Positions 23,358 to 32,251 of a stretch of 52,824 bases of DNA are shown one piece after another. Each line of letters starts with the position of its first letter. The first letter of the stretch is position 1. Origin of the DNA: JBGPOS01 sp041488155 (GTDB lineage: Bacteria; Chloroflexota; Dehalococcoidia; Tepidiformales; Tepidiformaceae); contig JBGPOS010000020.1 of assembly GCA_041488155.1 (NCBI GenBank), positions 1 through 52,824 of the forward strand, given 5' to 3'. The notes under the pieces are model-generated. The model was not told where the DNA came from. It did not search any database and worked only from the letters and a program-made list of their open reading frames with translations. Made by a program: the position numbers and the translations under genes.

Positions 23358-24761
23358 GTGCAGTCTGCCGCAACCGCGACCATCGAACGTCCCCTGCCGC
23401 GCGTCGGGCCTGGCTTGCAATTCGCTGCCTCGCTGGCGAGCATCTTCGGCCCGCTGAATTCGACCATGGTCGCCGTCGCCCTCCCCAGCATCCGCAGCGA
23501 GTTTCACATCGGCGTCGGATCGCTCACGTGGCTCGTTAGTTCCTACCTCATCGCGGTCGCGGTCTGCCAGCCAGCGAGCGGCCGCCTCGGAGACGCCTTC
23601 GGACACCTGCGTACTGTCCAGGCCGGGCTCGTTGTCCTCATCGTATTCTCCCTTGCCACCGCCTTCGCCTGGAACTTCCCGGCGCTGGTGGTGATGCGTT
23701 CCTTGCAGGGCATCGCAGCGGCGCTGACGATGCCGAACGTGCTGGCCTTCCTGCGCAAGCGGGTTGAGCCGGAACGGCTCGGGACGGTGCTCGGGGTGAA
23801 CGGCGCTGCAATTTCGGCGGGAGCCGCCCTGGGGCCGGTGCTCGGCGGCCTGCTCTTGCTCGCCGGCGACTGGCGCCTGATGTTCGTGGCGAACGTTCCC
23901 GTTGCCCTTTTCGCGTTGTGGCTCGTGGCGCGCATCGAGCCGGACGAGGGCAGGGGGCGTGAAGCGCTCGCCCTCGACGGGGTGTCGATGGCGGCGCTTA
24001 CAGCTGCCTTCACGGGCATCGCCCTCATCGGCAGCGCGTTCCGCCTGCACAACCCGGCGCTGACGGTGATCGGCTTCGCCGTCCTCCCCGTGGGTGTCGC
24101 GTTGTACGCCTTGCGCTACCGGGCGAAAGGCCAGGGGGTGGTCGACCTGCGCCTGTTCACCCGCCGGAACTACGCCGCCGCAGCGGCCGCGGTCTCCCTC
24201 TCGAATCTGCTGATGTACACGACGCTGATCGCCATGCCGGTTTATCTGGTGGACCTGCGCCACCTGTCAGATTTCCAGGTCGGCTTCGTCCTGTTCTCAA
24301 TGAGTGCCGCGCTCGTCCTGTTCTCGCCGCTAGCGGGGAGCCTCGCCGACCGGATGGGATCGCGGCCCCTCATGCTCGCGAGCGCTTGCGCGGTCCTGGT
24401 CTCGGTCGCGGGCCTCGTCTTTGCGGTCGACGGCTGGCAGCTCGCGGCTGTCATCGGCTTCCTGGTGGCGCTGGGGATGGGGATGGGGCTCGGGTCGGCG
24501 GCGCAGCAGTCTGCGGCGCTGCAGGCGTGGCCGCCGGGCGTCGCCGGTTCGGCCTCGGGGACGTTTTCGATGATGCGCTACGTCGGCTCGATCACGGGGG
24601 CGGCGATGCTGGCGGCGATCCTGGGCGCGCATCCGGGGAGCGGGGCGTTCCAGGCCGTCTTCGCAGTGCTCGCGGCGTTCGGCGTGGCGAACATCCTCGT
24701 TTCGCTCCTCATCCGGAGGGCGGGTGCGCCAGCTACTCCAAGCAGTTCGCGCGGCTTCTAG
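23358..24761 (+). CDS. MFS transporter, DHA2-like
   Basis: A 467-residue transporter with 14 likely membrane helices. Motif A-like GRLGDAFGHLRTV follows helix 2, and GMGMGLGSAAQQSAALQAWP is a loop near the C-terminus. The length and 14-helix layout fit drug:H+ antiporter family 2. The GTG at 23358 is the best start I see; an in-frame ATG at 23247 would add 37 residues and has no ribosome-binding site. Its 3' end overlaps the convergent M23-like gene by 4 bases. Confidence 0.8.
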   Translation: MQSAATATIERPLPRVGPGLQFAASLASIFGPLNSTMVAVALPSIRSEFHIGVGSLTWLVSSYLIAVAVCQPASGRLGDAFGHLRTVQAGLVVLIVFSLATAFAWNFPALVVMRSLQGIAAALTMPNVLAFLRKRVEPERLGTVLGVNGAAISAGAALGPVLGGLLLLAGDWRLMFVANVPVALFALWLVARIEPDEGRGREALALDGVSMAALTAAFTGIALIGSAFRLHNPALTVIGFAVLPVGVALYALRYRAKGQGVVDLRLFTRRNYAAAAAAVSLSNLLMYTTLIAMPVYLVDLRHLSDFQVGFVLFSMSAALVLFSPLAGSLADRMGSRPLMLASACAVLVSVAGLVFAVDGWQLAAVIGFLVALGMGMGLGSAAQQSAALQAWPPGVAGSASGTFSMMRYVGSITGAAMLAAILGAHPGSGAFQAVFAVLAAFGVANILVSLLIRRAGAPATPSSSRGF

Positions 24762-25873
24762 TTGCAAACGCCGCTGTAGGTCTGGACGAACGCACCGGCG
24801 CTATTGCGAAAGACCTGCGTCTGGCACGGGCTCGTCGTGTACTGGATGAAGCCGCCTTCGAAGTTCTGGCGCACAGGCGACCCCGCTTTTTCTCCCAACG
24901 GATACCCCAGCAGAGGCGACCAGTCGTTGTAGGCGAACAGGATTGAGCCCTCCACACTGAACACGGAGGTAAAGCCCGAGCGGCGCATGAGCGCCTTCTG
25001 GACCCCGGGCGATGGCCCCTCAAACGTCTGCGCGAGTCCGGAGCCAAACCCGAAGAAGCTGAAGTCGCAGCCGTGCACCCAGCGCGTGCTGTTCGAACAG
25101 GGAGCGAAGTTAGATGAATCCAATGCCTTTGTTGAACCATAGTTAAGGCCCAGCCTAGACTCGTAGGCGCTACGCATGAAGGAGTCCACCGAGAGGTCAG
25201 AGAAGGCCCCGTACGGTGCGTTGTTGGACGTGGTCGAGTGATTGAGGGGCAAGGACGACGTCGCGGCGGCGTGGAGCGCCACCTGGTGTTCCGTGGCGTT
25301 CACCCCCGTGCCAAATGGGAACGACGTGCCGGCGATCCCGTTCGAAAAACCGTCGTGCATACTGAAGTGGAGATGCATACCGGTGTTGTCGGAAGTGCTG
25401 CAACGGACTGACGGAGCCCTACCCAAGTCGTCGAGAACAAACCCTGTGTTGCCCGATCTTCCCACATACCCGCCCTGGTAGAGTGTTGACCCAACGGCCG
25501 GGGCGGCGGAACAGAGGTGAGCATAGAGGACGTACTTCACGCCATCGTGCGGAGTCGAGATCGCCTGAACCACGTAAATCCCGAAACTGCTGGACAATGG
25601 GTTGCTGTTGATTTCGGTGACTTGGCCCTGGCCAGTCGAGCCCACGAACGTGTTGTAGGGGAGCCCCCAATCGATGGCGTAGAAGAGGTTCTGCTGGTGA
25701 GAAACGATGCCGCCGACGCTCTGCTTCACAATGTAGGTTTGGCCGTCCGCCCACGGGAAGCGAAAGCGCTGCCAGGAGTTGCCGCCGTCGTGAGCCAATG
25801 AGTCCGTCTTCAAGAGCAACGCTGAAGCGGTGAATGCCGCCGCCACAACCAGAATCCTTAACGCCGATCTCAT
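24758..25873 (-). CDS. Secreted M23/LytM-like protein with altered metal site
   Basis: A 371-residue exported protein (N-terminal signal, about residues 1-27). The peptidase M23 domain shows AIDWGLPYNTFVG, VLYAHL and GMHLHFSMH, giving the second and third metal ligands, but the first His (normally four residues before the Asp) is Phe in NLFYAID. A C-terminal repeat-like region has the pattern 'FAYNDWSPLLGYPLG...FEGGFIQY', similar to LGFP-type cell-wall repeats. So it may bind rather than cut peptidoglycan. The GC content is lower than in surrounding genes. The start overlaps the stop of the upstream gene. Confidence 0.75.
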   Translation of the reverse strand: MRSALRILVVAAAFTASALLLKTDSLAHDGGNSWQRFRFPWADGQTYIVKQSVGGIVSHQQNLFYAIDWGLPYNTFVGSTGQGQVTEINSNPLSSSFGIYVVQAISTPHDGVKYVLYAHLCSAAPAVGSTLYQGGYVGRSGNTGFVLDDLGRAPSVRCSTSDNTGMHLHFSMHDGFSNGIAGTSFPFGTGVNATEHQVALHAAATSSLPLNHSTTSNNAPYGAFSDLSVDSFMRSAYESRLGLNYGSTKALDSSNFAPCSNSTRWVHGCDFSFFGFGSGLAQTFEGPSPGVQKALMRRSGFTSVFSVEGSILFAYNDWSPLLGYPLGEKAGSPVRQNFEGGFIQYTTSPCQTQVFRNSAGAFVQTYSGVCN

Positions 25874-26628
25874 CGTGAACGCTCCAATGAAGCTGCCCGC
25901 GCCGAGTCGATGAAGGCGATCGCCCGGACTCGTTCGGGGGCCGCGGGACCGCCCGGGTCAGTCCCGGCTGCGTCGACGATCAGCCACCAGTCCCCAATTT
26001 CAACAAACACCTGCACCCGCCATAGCTCTGGAAAGTTAATGGAGAGCCCGTTCGGATCGGAGGCGTAGCCGAAGCAGGCATCTGCCTGTAACCCGAGAAA
26101 CAATATGGAGACCGGTTTCCTGCACGTTGCGCGCCAGGCGTCTATCCCTCCGTGCGAAGAGGAGGACACAATTTGAAAGCCCAGATTCGTCCGAGGATCG
26201 GAGGGCCGGGTCCACTGAACAACAAAGCCCACCCAGCCCTCCGGCTCGTCCTTGGCCCCGGTGAACTCCTGAGGGTTCCCGCCGCGCCAACCCGCCGGAG
26301 CACAAAGCGACAACTTCCGCGTGGGCGCTTTGAAGGGTCCAGTGCCTGGCCCGCAGTTCACGAGCGGCCAGCCATCCGGCCCAACTGCCACGGCCGGGAG
26401 AGTTGGAAAGGTGCGCGGAGCTGGATTCGGAGTGGCTGTCGCAGCGGGCGTTGGTGTAGCTACCGTGGTAGGTGTTGCAGTCGGCGTCGCTGTGGCAACC
26501 TGTTGGTTGTCGGGGCCGCCTTTGTGAGCGGCGGGACCGCTCGTCGCGATTACGACCGCCGCCGCGCCCGCTCCTCCCGCTATCGCCAGGCTCGCCAGGC
26601 CGGCTGCCACCCAGGAACTCAGGATCAT
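25870..26628 (-). CDS. Secreted hypothetical protein with Thr/Pro/Ala linker
   Basis: A 252-residue protein with an N-terminal membrane segment (about residues 5-28, VAAGLASLAIAGGAGAAAVVIA), a TATPTATPTT-type linker, and a C-terminal domain containing KLSLCAPAGWRGG and CFGYASDPNGLSINFPELW. Four Cys in the globular part could form disulfides. Family not recognised. It overlaps the following M23-like gene by 4 bases (ATGA), so the two probably act together at the cell surface. Confidence 0.6.
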   Translation of the reverse strand: MILSSWVAAGLASLAIAGGAGAAAVVIATSGPAAHKGGPDNQQVATATPTATPTTVATPTPAATATPNPAPRTFPTLPAVAVGPDGWPLVNCGPGTGPFKAPTRKLSLCAPAGWRGGNPQEFTGAKDEPEGWVGFVVQWTRPSDPRTNLGFQIVSSSSHGGIDAWRATCRKPVSILFLGLQADACFGYASDPNGLSINFPELWRVQVFVEIGDWWLIVDAAGTDPGGPAAPERVRAIAFIDSARAASLERSR

Positions 26629-26741
26629 CGCCGCTCCTCCGCTGCGTTATCTGACCGGACGCCGGTCTCGGCAGAACTGTTCCGCGCCGACGACTCGTGC
26701 CTACGTTAGTCGCCCCCCCCGGCGCATGTCACTGGACGAAT

Positions 26742-26760
26742 GGACAGTTCTGAGCTGTCC
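26742..26760. promoter_or_regulatory. Palindrome upstream of enoyl-CoA hydratase
   Basis: GGACAGTTCTGAGCTGTCC: 6-bp arms GGACAG/CTGTCC around a 7-bp centre. A further CTGTCC (26779) and GGACAG (26812) flank it downstream in the same intergenic region, so it may be a multi-site operator. It lies about 110 bp before the ATG. Confidence 0.35.
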
Positions 26761-26867
26761 GATGATCCGGGCATGACCTGTCCAGTTGGCCCCACAGGGG
26801 CTACTCGCTGGACAGCGCGCGGCGATTGCGCTTCACTGCCGACACCGCTCACCCACCGGAGGCCGCC

Positions 26868-27665
26868 ATGGGCTACAACGAGCTCATCTTCGACGTCCAC
26901 GAAAACGTCGCGACCATCACCCTCAACCGCCCCGAGAAACTGAACGCCCTGAACCGCGACCTCCAGCGCGAGATGCTCGAAGCCTGCCGCGAAGTGAAGC
27001 ACGACGACAGCGTCCGGGCTGTGGTCTGGACCGGCGCCGGCAGGGGGTTCTGCTCCGGCGCCGACCTCACCGGCCCTCGCCCTGCCGCCGCAGCGGACCC
27101 GACGTGGCAGGAGATGATGGACGAAGACAGCTGGGTCGGCCGCCAGGCCCGCTCTACCTACTTCATCGACAAGCCAACGATCGCTGCCGTGAACGGCGTC
27201 GCGGCCGGGGCGGGGATGTCCCTTGCGCTGGCCTGCGACATCCGCGTCGGGTCCGAGAACACGCGCTTCAAGACCGTGTTCATCGAGCGTGCCCTTGCCC
27301 CCGATGCTGGCATGACCTACTTCCTCCCGCGCATCGTCGGGAGCGGCAACGCCCTCGACATGATCCTCACGAGCCGGACAGTAGGCGCCGACGAGGCGCT
27401 GCGCATGGGTCTGCTCCAGCGCGTGTTCGCCCACGATGACCTGGTGACGAAGGCCCAGGAACTCGCGTCGCAGATCGCCGCCTTCCCGCCGCTGGCGGCG
27501 ATGATGTCGAAGCGCTCGGTCCAGCACAGCCTCGACAACACGCTCGAAGATCAGCTCCGCTACGAGATCCGGGCGATAGAGATCGGGCGCCGGGCCGCCA
27601 GCGACGCACGCGAAGCCGGCGAGTCGTTCCGCGAAAAGCGCACCCCGAAGTACACGGGGCATTAG
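26868..27665 (+). CDS. Enoyl-CoA hydratase/isomerase family protein
   Basis: A 265-residue crotonase-fold protein. Motifs include ITLNRPEKLNALN (start of the domain), FCSGADLTG with the oxyanion-hole Gly/Ala, and VNGVAAGAGMSLALACDIRV. The second catalytic Glu position (FIERALAPDAGM) is present as in hydratases. ATG with CCGGAGG upstream. It probably handles an acyl-CoA in fatty-acid or aromatic degradation. The next gene is an alpha/beta hydrolase. Confidence 0.85.
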   Translation: MGYNELIFDVHENVATITLNRPEKLNALNRDLQREMLEACREVKHDDSVRAVVWTGAGRGFCSGADLTGPRPAAAADPTWQEMMDEDSWVGRQARSTYFIDKPTIAAVNGVAAGAGMSLALACDIRVGSENTRFKTVFIERALAPDAGMTYFLPRIVGSGNALDMILTSRTVGADEALRMGLLQRVFAHDDLVTKAQELASQIAAFPPLAAMMSKRSVQHSLDNTLEDQLRYEIRAIEIGRRAASDAREAGESFREKRTPKYTGH

Positions 27666-27721
27666 CGAAGGCTGCGGACTGAGGACTCAGGGGCCTAACC
27701 CCTCCTGTCCCCTGCCCGCTG

Positions 27722-27727
27722 TAACCT
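27722..27727 (+). promoter_or_regulatory. Leaderless-type -10 box of the alpha/beta hydrolase gene
   Basis: TAACCT, 7 nt before the ATG at 27735, within a CCTGTCCCCT-type repeat. Confidence 0.4.
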
Positions 27728-27734
27728 GTCCCCT

Positions 27735-28532
27735 ATGAGACTCCTCCTCCTCCACGGCATCCTCGCGACGAGCGCCTGCTGGGAGCCTCTTCGCCGGGAG
27801 CTCGGCCGCGATGAGGATGTCGTAACGCCCGACCTGCTGGGATGCGGGACTTCGCCGCGCCCTCGCGACGGCTATTCGCTCGATCGCGTGGTCGACGACC
27901 TCGCGCGAGTCGTCGAACGCGAACGGCCGACGCACCTTGTCGGGCACTCGATGGGCGCCATCGTCGCCCTTGGCGTCGCCCGCCGGTTCCCGGGAGAGTT
28001 CACGCGAGTGGGGCTCATCGGCCTGCCCATCTTCCGCGACCGCCCGGACGGGGTGGCCTACCTTCGCAGCCGCCGCGGGCCGGTCATCGGAGGGTTCTTG
28101 GCCAACGACCGGGCCGCACACGCCGCCTGCAGGATGCTGTTCCAGACACGCCAGGCCTGGGCGGCGGCGGTACCTCTCGTGCTCCCCTGGGAGCCGCCTC
28201 CGGTAGCCGCCGCCGTCTTCGACCACTGCGAATCGAGCCACAGCGGCGGTCTCGACAACATCGTGTTCGCGGGGCGAGTGGCCGAACTGGCGAGCGGCCT
28301 GGACACTCCGGTGAGCGCCCTCCACGGCGGGCGGGACTGCTCGGCCCCGATCGACCGGGTGCGCGCCCTCGCCCTGCGCGAAAGCTGGGACCTTCGCGTC
28401 GCCCCGAAGGCCAACCACCAGGTGATTGTGGAACGCCCGGCGCTGGTCGCGCGCTGGCTGCGCAACCACGTGCTCACCGACGACGAGCCCGTGACAGACT
28501 CGGCCAGTGCGGCCGCAGCCGGCGGCATCTAA
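27735..28532 (+). CDS. Alpha/beta-hydrolase fold protein
   Basis: A 265-residue hydrolase. Nucleophile Ser is in GHSMGAI (about residue 73), the acid Asp in GGRDCSAP and the His in KANHQVIVERP, completing the triad. It has no signal peptide. The substrate (ester or acyl-CoA-type) is unknown. The ATG has no ribosome-binding site; TAACCT ends 7 nt upstream, indicating a leaderless start. A low-complexity CCTGTCCCCT repeat lies just before it. Confidence 0.82.
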   Translation: MRLLLLHGILATSACWEPLRRELGRDEDVVTPDLLGCGTSPRPRDGYSLDRVVDDLARVVERERPTHLVGHSMGAIVALGVARRFPGEFTRVGLIGLPIFRDRPDGVAYLRSRRGPVIGGFLANDRAAHAACRMLFQTRQAWAAAVPLVLPWEPPPVAAAVFDHCESSHSGGLDNIVFAGRVAELASGLDTPVSALHGGRDCSAPIDRVRALALRESWDLRVAPKANHQVIVERPALVARWLRNHVLTDDEPVTDSASAAAAGGI

Positions 28533-28607
28533 GCGCCCAACGGACGTTCCCCCGCGACGCCGGGAGATGCTAGGCTTCCGCCACCTTCCCGGCCCAGGAG
28601 TACAGAA

Positions 28608-29432
28608 ATGAACGCCGCCGAGGCCTACCGCGCCCGCGTCGATGCCGTGAACGAACAGGAAGCACGGCTCGTGGGCGAGCGCTACTCCTCCAACACCTGG
28701 GACCGCCTCGCCTCGGTGTTCCGCTTCGACCCACGGCGAAAGCTCGACCGCAACCTCGAAGCGGTCGCGGCCTACATCGAACCCGGCGACACGATCGTGG
28801 ACGTGGGCGGCGGGGCGGGGCGCGTGGGCCTGCCACTGGCGCTTCGCTGCAAGGAGCTGATCAACGTCGAGCCGTCGCCCGGCATGGGGGAGCAGTTCAA
28901 AGCCTCGGCCGAGGAAGCGGGGATCAAGAACGCCCGCCTCGTGACCGCCGATTGGCTCGATGACCACGGGGTCGAGGGCGACGTCACCCTCGTCTTCAAC
29001 GTCACGTATTTCGTGCCGGACATCGCGCGGTTCGTTGAGAAGCTGGTCGCTGCGTCGCGCCGGCGGGTGGTGATCTCAGTCTGGAGCGTACCGCCGCCGG
29101 CTCAGAACGCGAAGCTGTTTCGCATCATCCACGAAGAAGATCGGCAATTCGTGCCCGGCCATCGGGAGTTGCTGTCTGTCCTGTGGGAGATGGGCATCCC
29201 GCCGGACGTGCGTGTCCTGCCCGACGCCTGGTCGTGGCGCATGCCAGTCCCGCCGACGCGCGACGAGGCGATCGCCGCCTGGATCGACTCCGTTGGCGCG
29301 AAGGACAAAGAGCTGGCAGGACGGCGAATCGCCGCTCACTTCGACACGCTCTTCACGAATTCCGGCGATGGCTACCGCCCGACCTGGCGCCCGGACCCGC
29401 GCGAGATGCTGATCACCTGGGCGACGGGCTGA
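28608..29432 (+). CDS. Class I SAM-dependent methyltransferase
   Basis: A 274-residue methyltransferase. SAM-binding motif I is TIVDVGGGAGRVGLP (about residues 61-75) and motif II/III region LINVEPSPGMGEQF follows. AGGAG precedes the ATG. The substrate is unknown. The 3' end overlaps the convergent DUF433 gene by 20 bases. Confidence 0.8.
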   Translation: MNAAEAYRARVDAVNEQEARLVGERYSSNTWDRLASVFRFDPRRKLDRNLEAVAAYIEPGDTIVDVGGGAGRVGLPLALRCKELINVEPSPGMGEQFKASAEEAGIKNARLVTADWLDDHGVEGDVTLVFNVTYFVPDIARFVEKLVAASRRRVVISVWSVPPPAQNAKLFRIIHEEDRQFVPGHRELLSVLWEMGIPPDVRVLPDAWSWRMPVPPTRDEAIAAWIDSVGAKDKELAGRRIAAHFDTLFTNSGDGYRPTWRPDPREMLITWATG

Positions 29433-29673
29433 TAGCACTCAGAGTCGTCCGGGAGCGGGCTTTGATTTTCGCTCCCCTCCCGAGGATCCGAGCGGCGTAC
29501 CGGATTGCTTGCTCGACTGCCCCCATAGAGAGCTCCGGATAACTCTCAACGATTTGACTGATGCATCCGCCGCTGGCCAGCAGTTCGAGGATGAACTCCA
29601 CGCTGAGCCGCGTGCCCTTGATGCAGGGCTTGCCGCCGAGAATGGCCGGATCGGAGACGATCAGGTCGAACAT
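29413..29673 (-). CDS. DUF433-family protein (antitoxin-like)
   Basis: An 86-residue protein with the DUF433 signature (SDPAILGGKPCIKGTRLSVE, then the helix SQIVESYPELSMGAVEQAIRYA). Members are usually antitoxins paired with a PIN-like DUF5615 toxin, but no such gene lies beside this one. The C-terminal 20 residues (RSRTTLSAISPSPR) lie in the overlap with the methyltransferase gene. Leaderless-type start: TAGAAT ends 6 nt before the ATG. Confidence 0.8.
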   Translation of the reverse strand: MFDLIVSDPAILGGKPCIKGTRLSVEFILELLASGGCISQIVESYPELSMGAVEQAIRYAARILGRGAKIKARSRTTLSAISPSPR

Positions 29674-29679
29674 GAGGCC

Positions 29680-29685
29680 ATTCTA
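29680..29685 (-). promoter_or_regulatory. Leaderless -10 box of the DUF433 gene
   Basis: TAGAAT on the minus strand, 6 nt before the ATG at 29673. It faces the divergent TACACT box at 29721-29726 of the DUF362 gene. Confidence 0.5.
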
Positions 29686-29720
29686 CTACGCCTCTTCCTC
29701 CTCTTTCGTCGCCTCACAGG

Positions 29721-29726
29721 TACACT
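29721..29726 (+). promoter_or_regulatory. Leaderless -10 box of the DUF362 gene
   Basis: TACACT, 6 nt before the ATG at 29733, no ribosome-binding site. Confidence 0.45.
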
Positions 29727-29732
29727 CTCTTC

Positions 29733-30857
29733 ATGACCCTCGAAGCGCAACCTTCGCCGCGACAGATCAGTCCTCCGACCCACGAGCCCCGCGTCGCGGT
29801 GCTCTACACCGGAGCCCAGACCGTCATCGGCGACATCGCGCGGGCTATGGAGCTCGCGAACTTCCGCCAGCATCTGCCCCCGGCGAACGAGACGTTGCTC
29901 AAGGTCAACATCAGCTGGCAGCACTACTACCCCGGTTGCAGCACCAGCCCGTGGCAGCTCGACGCCGTGACCCAGGCCCTGCGCGCCGTCGGCTACGACC
30001 ACGTCACCCCCGTCCAGAATGGCACCGTGGTGGTCGATTCGCACCAGGGCGAGAAGGGCAACAAGCACGACCGGGTGTTCGCGAAGCACGGTCTGCGAAG
30101 CGTGCACCTCCAAGACCGCGAGGCCCGCTGGATCCCCTATGCGCCGAAGGGCAAGATGCTCGTCCTCGACCAGATATTCCCCGACGGCATCGAGATCCCG
30201 GAGATGTTCCTGGGCACGAACATCGTCCACCTCCCGACACTCAAGACGCACGTCTTCACGACCATGACCGGAGCGATGAAGAACGCCTTCGGCGGCCTGC
30301 TCAACAACCGCCGCCACTGGACCCACTCGCTCATCCACGAAACCCTGGTCGACCTCCTGCGTATCCAGCAGGAGATCCACTCGGGCATCTTCGCGGTGAT
30401 GGACGGGACGATCGCCGGTGATGGGCCGGGGCCGCGCGCGATGCGGCCACACGTCAAGAACGTCGTGCTTGCCAGCAGCGATTCGGTCGCCCTCGACGCG
30501 GTGGCGGCGAAGATGATGGGCTTCGACCCGATGAGCATCCCGTTCATCCGGATCGCCCACGAGGAAGGGCTGGGGGTGGGCGACCCTGCGCAGATCGTCG
30601 TCGACGGGATGGACATTTCGAACGTGAACTTCGGCTTCAGCAAGGACGAGGACACGTTCGTGAGCTGGGGCCAGAAGCAGATCTACTGGGGCAAGCTCCA
30701 CCGCTTCGAAAAGATGCTCCTGCGCACCCCGATCGTTCCGTGGAGCTACTTCGCAAGCAACGTCTACCACAACTACTACTGGTATCCCCTGCTCGGGAAA
30801 CGCCGCATCGCGAAAATGCTGGACACGGAATGGGGCAAGCTCTTCCAGAGCTACTGA
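29733..30857 (+). CDS. DUF362-domain protein
   Basis: A 374-residue protein of the DUF362 type: LLKVNISWQHYYPG near the N-terminus, VHLPTLKTHVFTTMTGAMKN in the middle and DSVALDAVAAKMMGFDP later, the latter two being family hallmarks. No 4Fe-4S ferredoxin cluster motif is present, unlike many DUF362 proteins, which suggests a shorter, cluster-free version. The reaction is unknown. No signal peptide. It is a single gene with leaderless-type start. Confidence 0.8.
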   Translation: MTLEAQPSPRQISPPTHEPRVAVLYTGAQTVIGDIARAMELANFRQHLPPANETLLKVNISWQHYYPGCSTSPWQLDAVTQALRAVGYDHVTPVQNGTVVVDSHQGEKGNKHDRVFAKHGLRSVHLQDREARWIPYAPKGKMLVLDQIFPDGIEIPEMFLGTNIVHLPTLKTHVFTTMTGAMKNAFGGLLNNRRHWTHSLIHETLVDLLRIQQEIHSGIFAVMDGTIAGDGPGPRAMRPHVKNVVLASSDSVALDAVAAKMMGFDPMSIPFIRIAHEEGLGVGDPAQIVVDGMDISNVNFGFSKDEDTFVSWGQKQIYWGKLHRFEKMLLRTPIVPWSYFASNVYHNYYWYPLLGKRRIAKMLDTEWGKLFQSY

Positions 30858-30992
30858 TCGCTCCAGCCGGGACTCCGGGCCTGCCCGGTCCCTTCGCAAA
30901 TTGGGCCATCGAGGCCGCGAACAGGGGCCCTTCCAGACCGTCGCATCGCCCTCCCATCGGCCTAGGCTCGGGGGGTAGCCAGGAGGCGCGAA

Positions 30993-31496
30993 ATGACTGT
31001 CCTTGTCGCATTTGCCACTCGTCACGGGAGTACCCGCGACATTGCCGAGGCCCTGGCGGGGACGCTCAACGCCGCTCAGATCCCCGCCGAGGCCCGGCCC
31101 ATCGATGAAGTGACGCAGCTTGATCCCTACGCCGCGGTCGTCATTGGCAGCGCCGTCTACTACGGCCAGTGGATGGGCGAAGCCCACTCGTTCATCGAGA
31201 CCAATGCCGCCGCCCTGAAGTCGCGGCCAGTCTGGCTCTTCAGCAGCGGCCCCGTTGGAGTCACGCTGAAGCCCGAGGGCGATCCCCAGGACGTCGCGGC
31301 GCTCACAGCGGCCAGCGGCGCGCTTGGACACCGCGTGTTCGCAGGGAGGCTGGACAGGGCTCTGTTCGGGTTCAACGAGAAGCTCGCCGCCCAGGTCGTC
31401 CGCGCCCCCGACGGCGACTACCGCGAATGGGATCAGATCGCCGACTGGGCTCGCGAGATCGAGGCTACGCTTCGGACGGTGCCTGCGAAGACCTAG
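30993..31496 (+). CDS. Flavodoxin-domain protein
   Basis: A 167-residue protein with an FMN-binding flavodoxin fold: FATRHGSTRDIAEAL is the phosphate-binding loop (T-x-S/G-x-T type, residues 7-21). It resembles HemG-like protoporphyrinogen oxidases in length and layout (VVIGSAVYYGQWMGEAHSFI). AGGAGG lies 7 nt before the ATG. The electron partner is unknown. Confidence 0.82.
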   Translation: MTVLVAFATRHGSTRDIAEALAGTLNAAQIPAEARPIDEVTQLDPYAAVVIGSAVYYGQWMGEAHSFIETNAAALKSRPVWLFSSGPVGVTLKPEGDPQDVAALTAASGALGHRVFAGRLDRALFGFNEKLAAQVVRAPDGDYREWDQIADWAREIEATLRTVPAKT

Positions 31497-31635
31497 AACC
31501 AGCCGGGGCCACGGAGCCACCCATCCCGGTGGCCTGTCGGCCACCGTGCGGGGGATAGTGCGGAGGACCCGAAGGAGTTCCGTCGAAGTGGGCGCGGAGG
31601 TGACTGGCGACCAGGCGAGTGCGAAGCTGCCCGCG

Positions 31636-31676
31636 ACCTGTCACCTGTCACCTGTCCCCCGTCACCTCTCACCTGT
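31636..31676. repeat. 7-bp-period repeat before the CopD-like gene
   Basis: CACCTGT units (GACCTGTCACCTGTCACCTG and CTCTCACCTGT) directly upstream of a TACCCT box and start codon. Confidence 0.8.
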
Positions 31677-31688
31677 ACCCTCGCCCCG

Positions 31689-32228
31689 ATGCGTGACGCG
31701 CTCCACGTCCTGGCCCTCTGGACGCACATCCTCGGCATCGCCCTGTTCGTCGGGCCGCAGTTCTTCTTGGCGTTCGCCTGGGTGCCGGCCTCGCGCGGGA
31801 TCGCCGACCTGCCAACCCGTCTGCAGGCGATGCGGACGATTACCCGCCGCTTTGGCTACATCGGCGGCGTGGGGCTGTTGCTAATCCTGGTCGCGGGCGT
31901 CTACCTCGTCGCCACCTGGCGGAGCTACTACCACCAGCCTTCTGACCTCGGGTTCTGGGAGTTGCACTACGGCGTGGTGTTCACGGCGAAGATGGCAGTC
32001 CTCGCGGTTATGCTCGGCATGCTCGCGCTGCACACGTTCGTAGTCGGGCCACGGCTGCTCGACCGGATGGAGGCGCAGGCGCGCGGCGAGGAGGTCCCGG
32101 AGACGGTGCTGGGGCGCGTGAGGGCGCAGTCGATGGCGCTCAGCATCGGCGGACTCGTGCTGACGCTTGTCATCATGGTGATGGGCGCGAGCCTCACCAC
32201 CTACACGTTCTCACTGAGGGAGTGGTAG
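31689..32228 (+). CDS. CopD-like four-helix membrane protein
   Basis: A 179-residue protein with four hydrophobic helices (about residues 8-28, 54-75, 97-118 and 148-168), laid out like CopD/DUF2269-type proteins. A conserved-looking His in LALWTHILGIALFVGP (helix 1) and His in LALHTFVVGP (helix 3) could bind heme or copper. Leaderless-type start: TACCCT ends 7 nt upstream at 31676-31681. It is convergent with corA. Confidence 0.65.
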   Translation: MRDALHVLALWTHILGIALFVGPQFFLAFAWVPASRGIADLPTRLQAMRTITRRFGYIGGVGLLLILVAGVYLVATWRSYYHQPSDLGFWELHYGVVFTAKMAVLAVMLGMLALHTFVVGPRLLDRMEAQARGEEVPETVLGRVRAQSMALSIGGLVLTLVIMVMGASLTTYTFSLREW

Positions 32229-32251
32229 CAGCCGGCTGCCGCGCCCGCGGC

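Noticed and set aside
29661..31544. 627-codon open frame on the minus strand across the DUF362 and flavodoxin genes
   Set aside because: The plus-strand genes have clear family motifs; the antisense frame has none and crosses an intergenic region.
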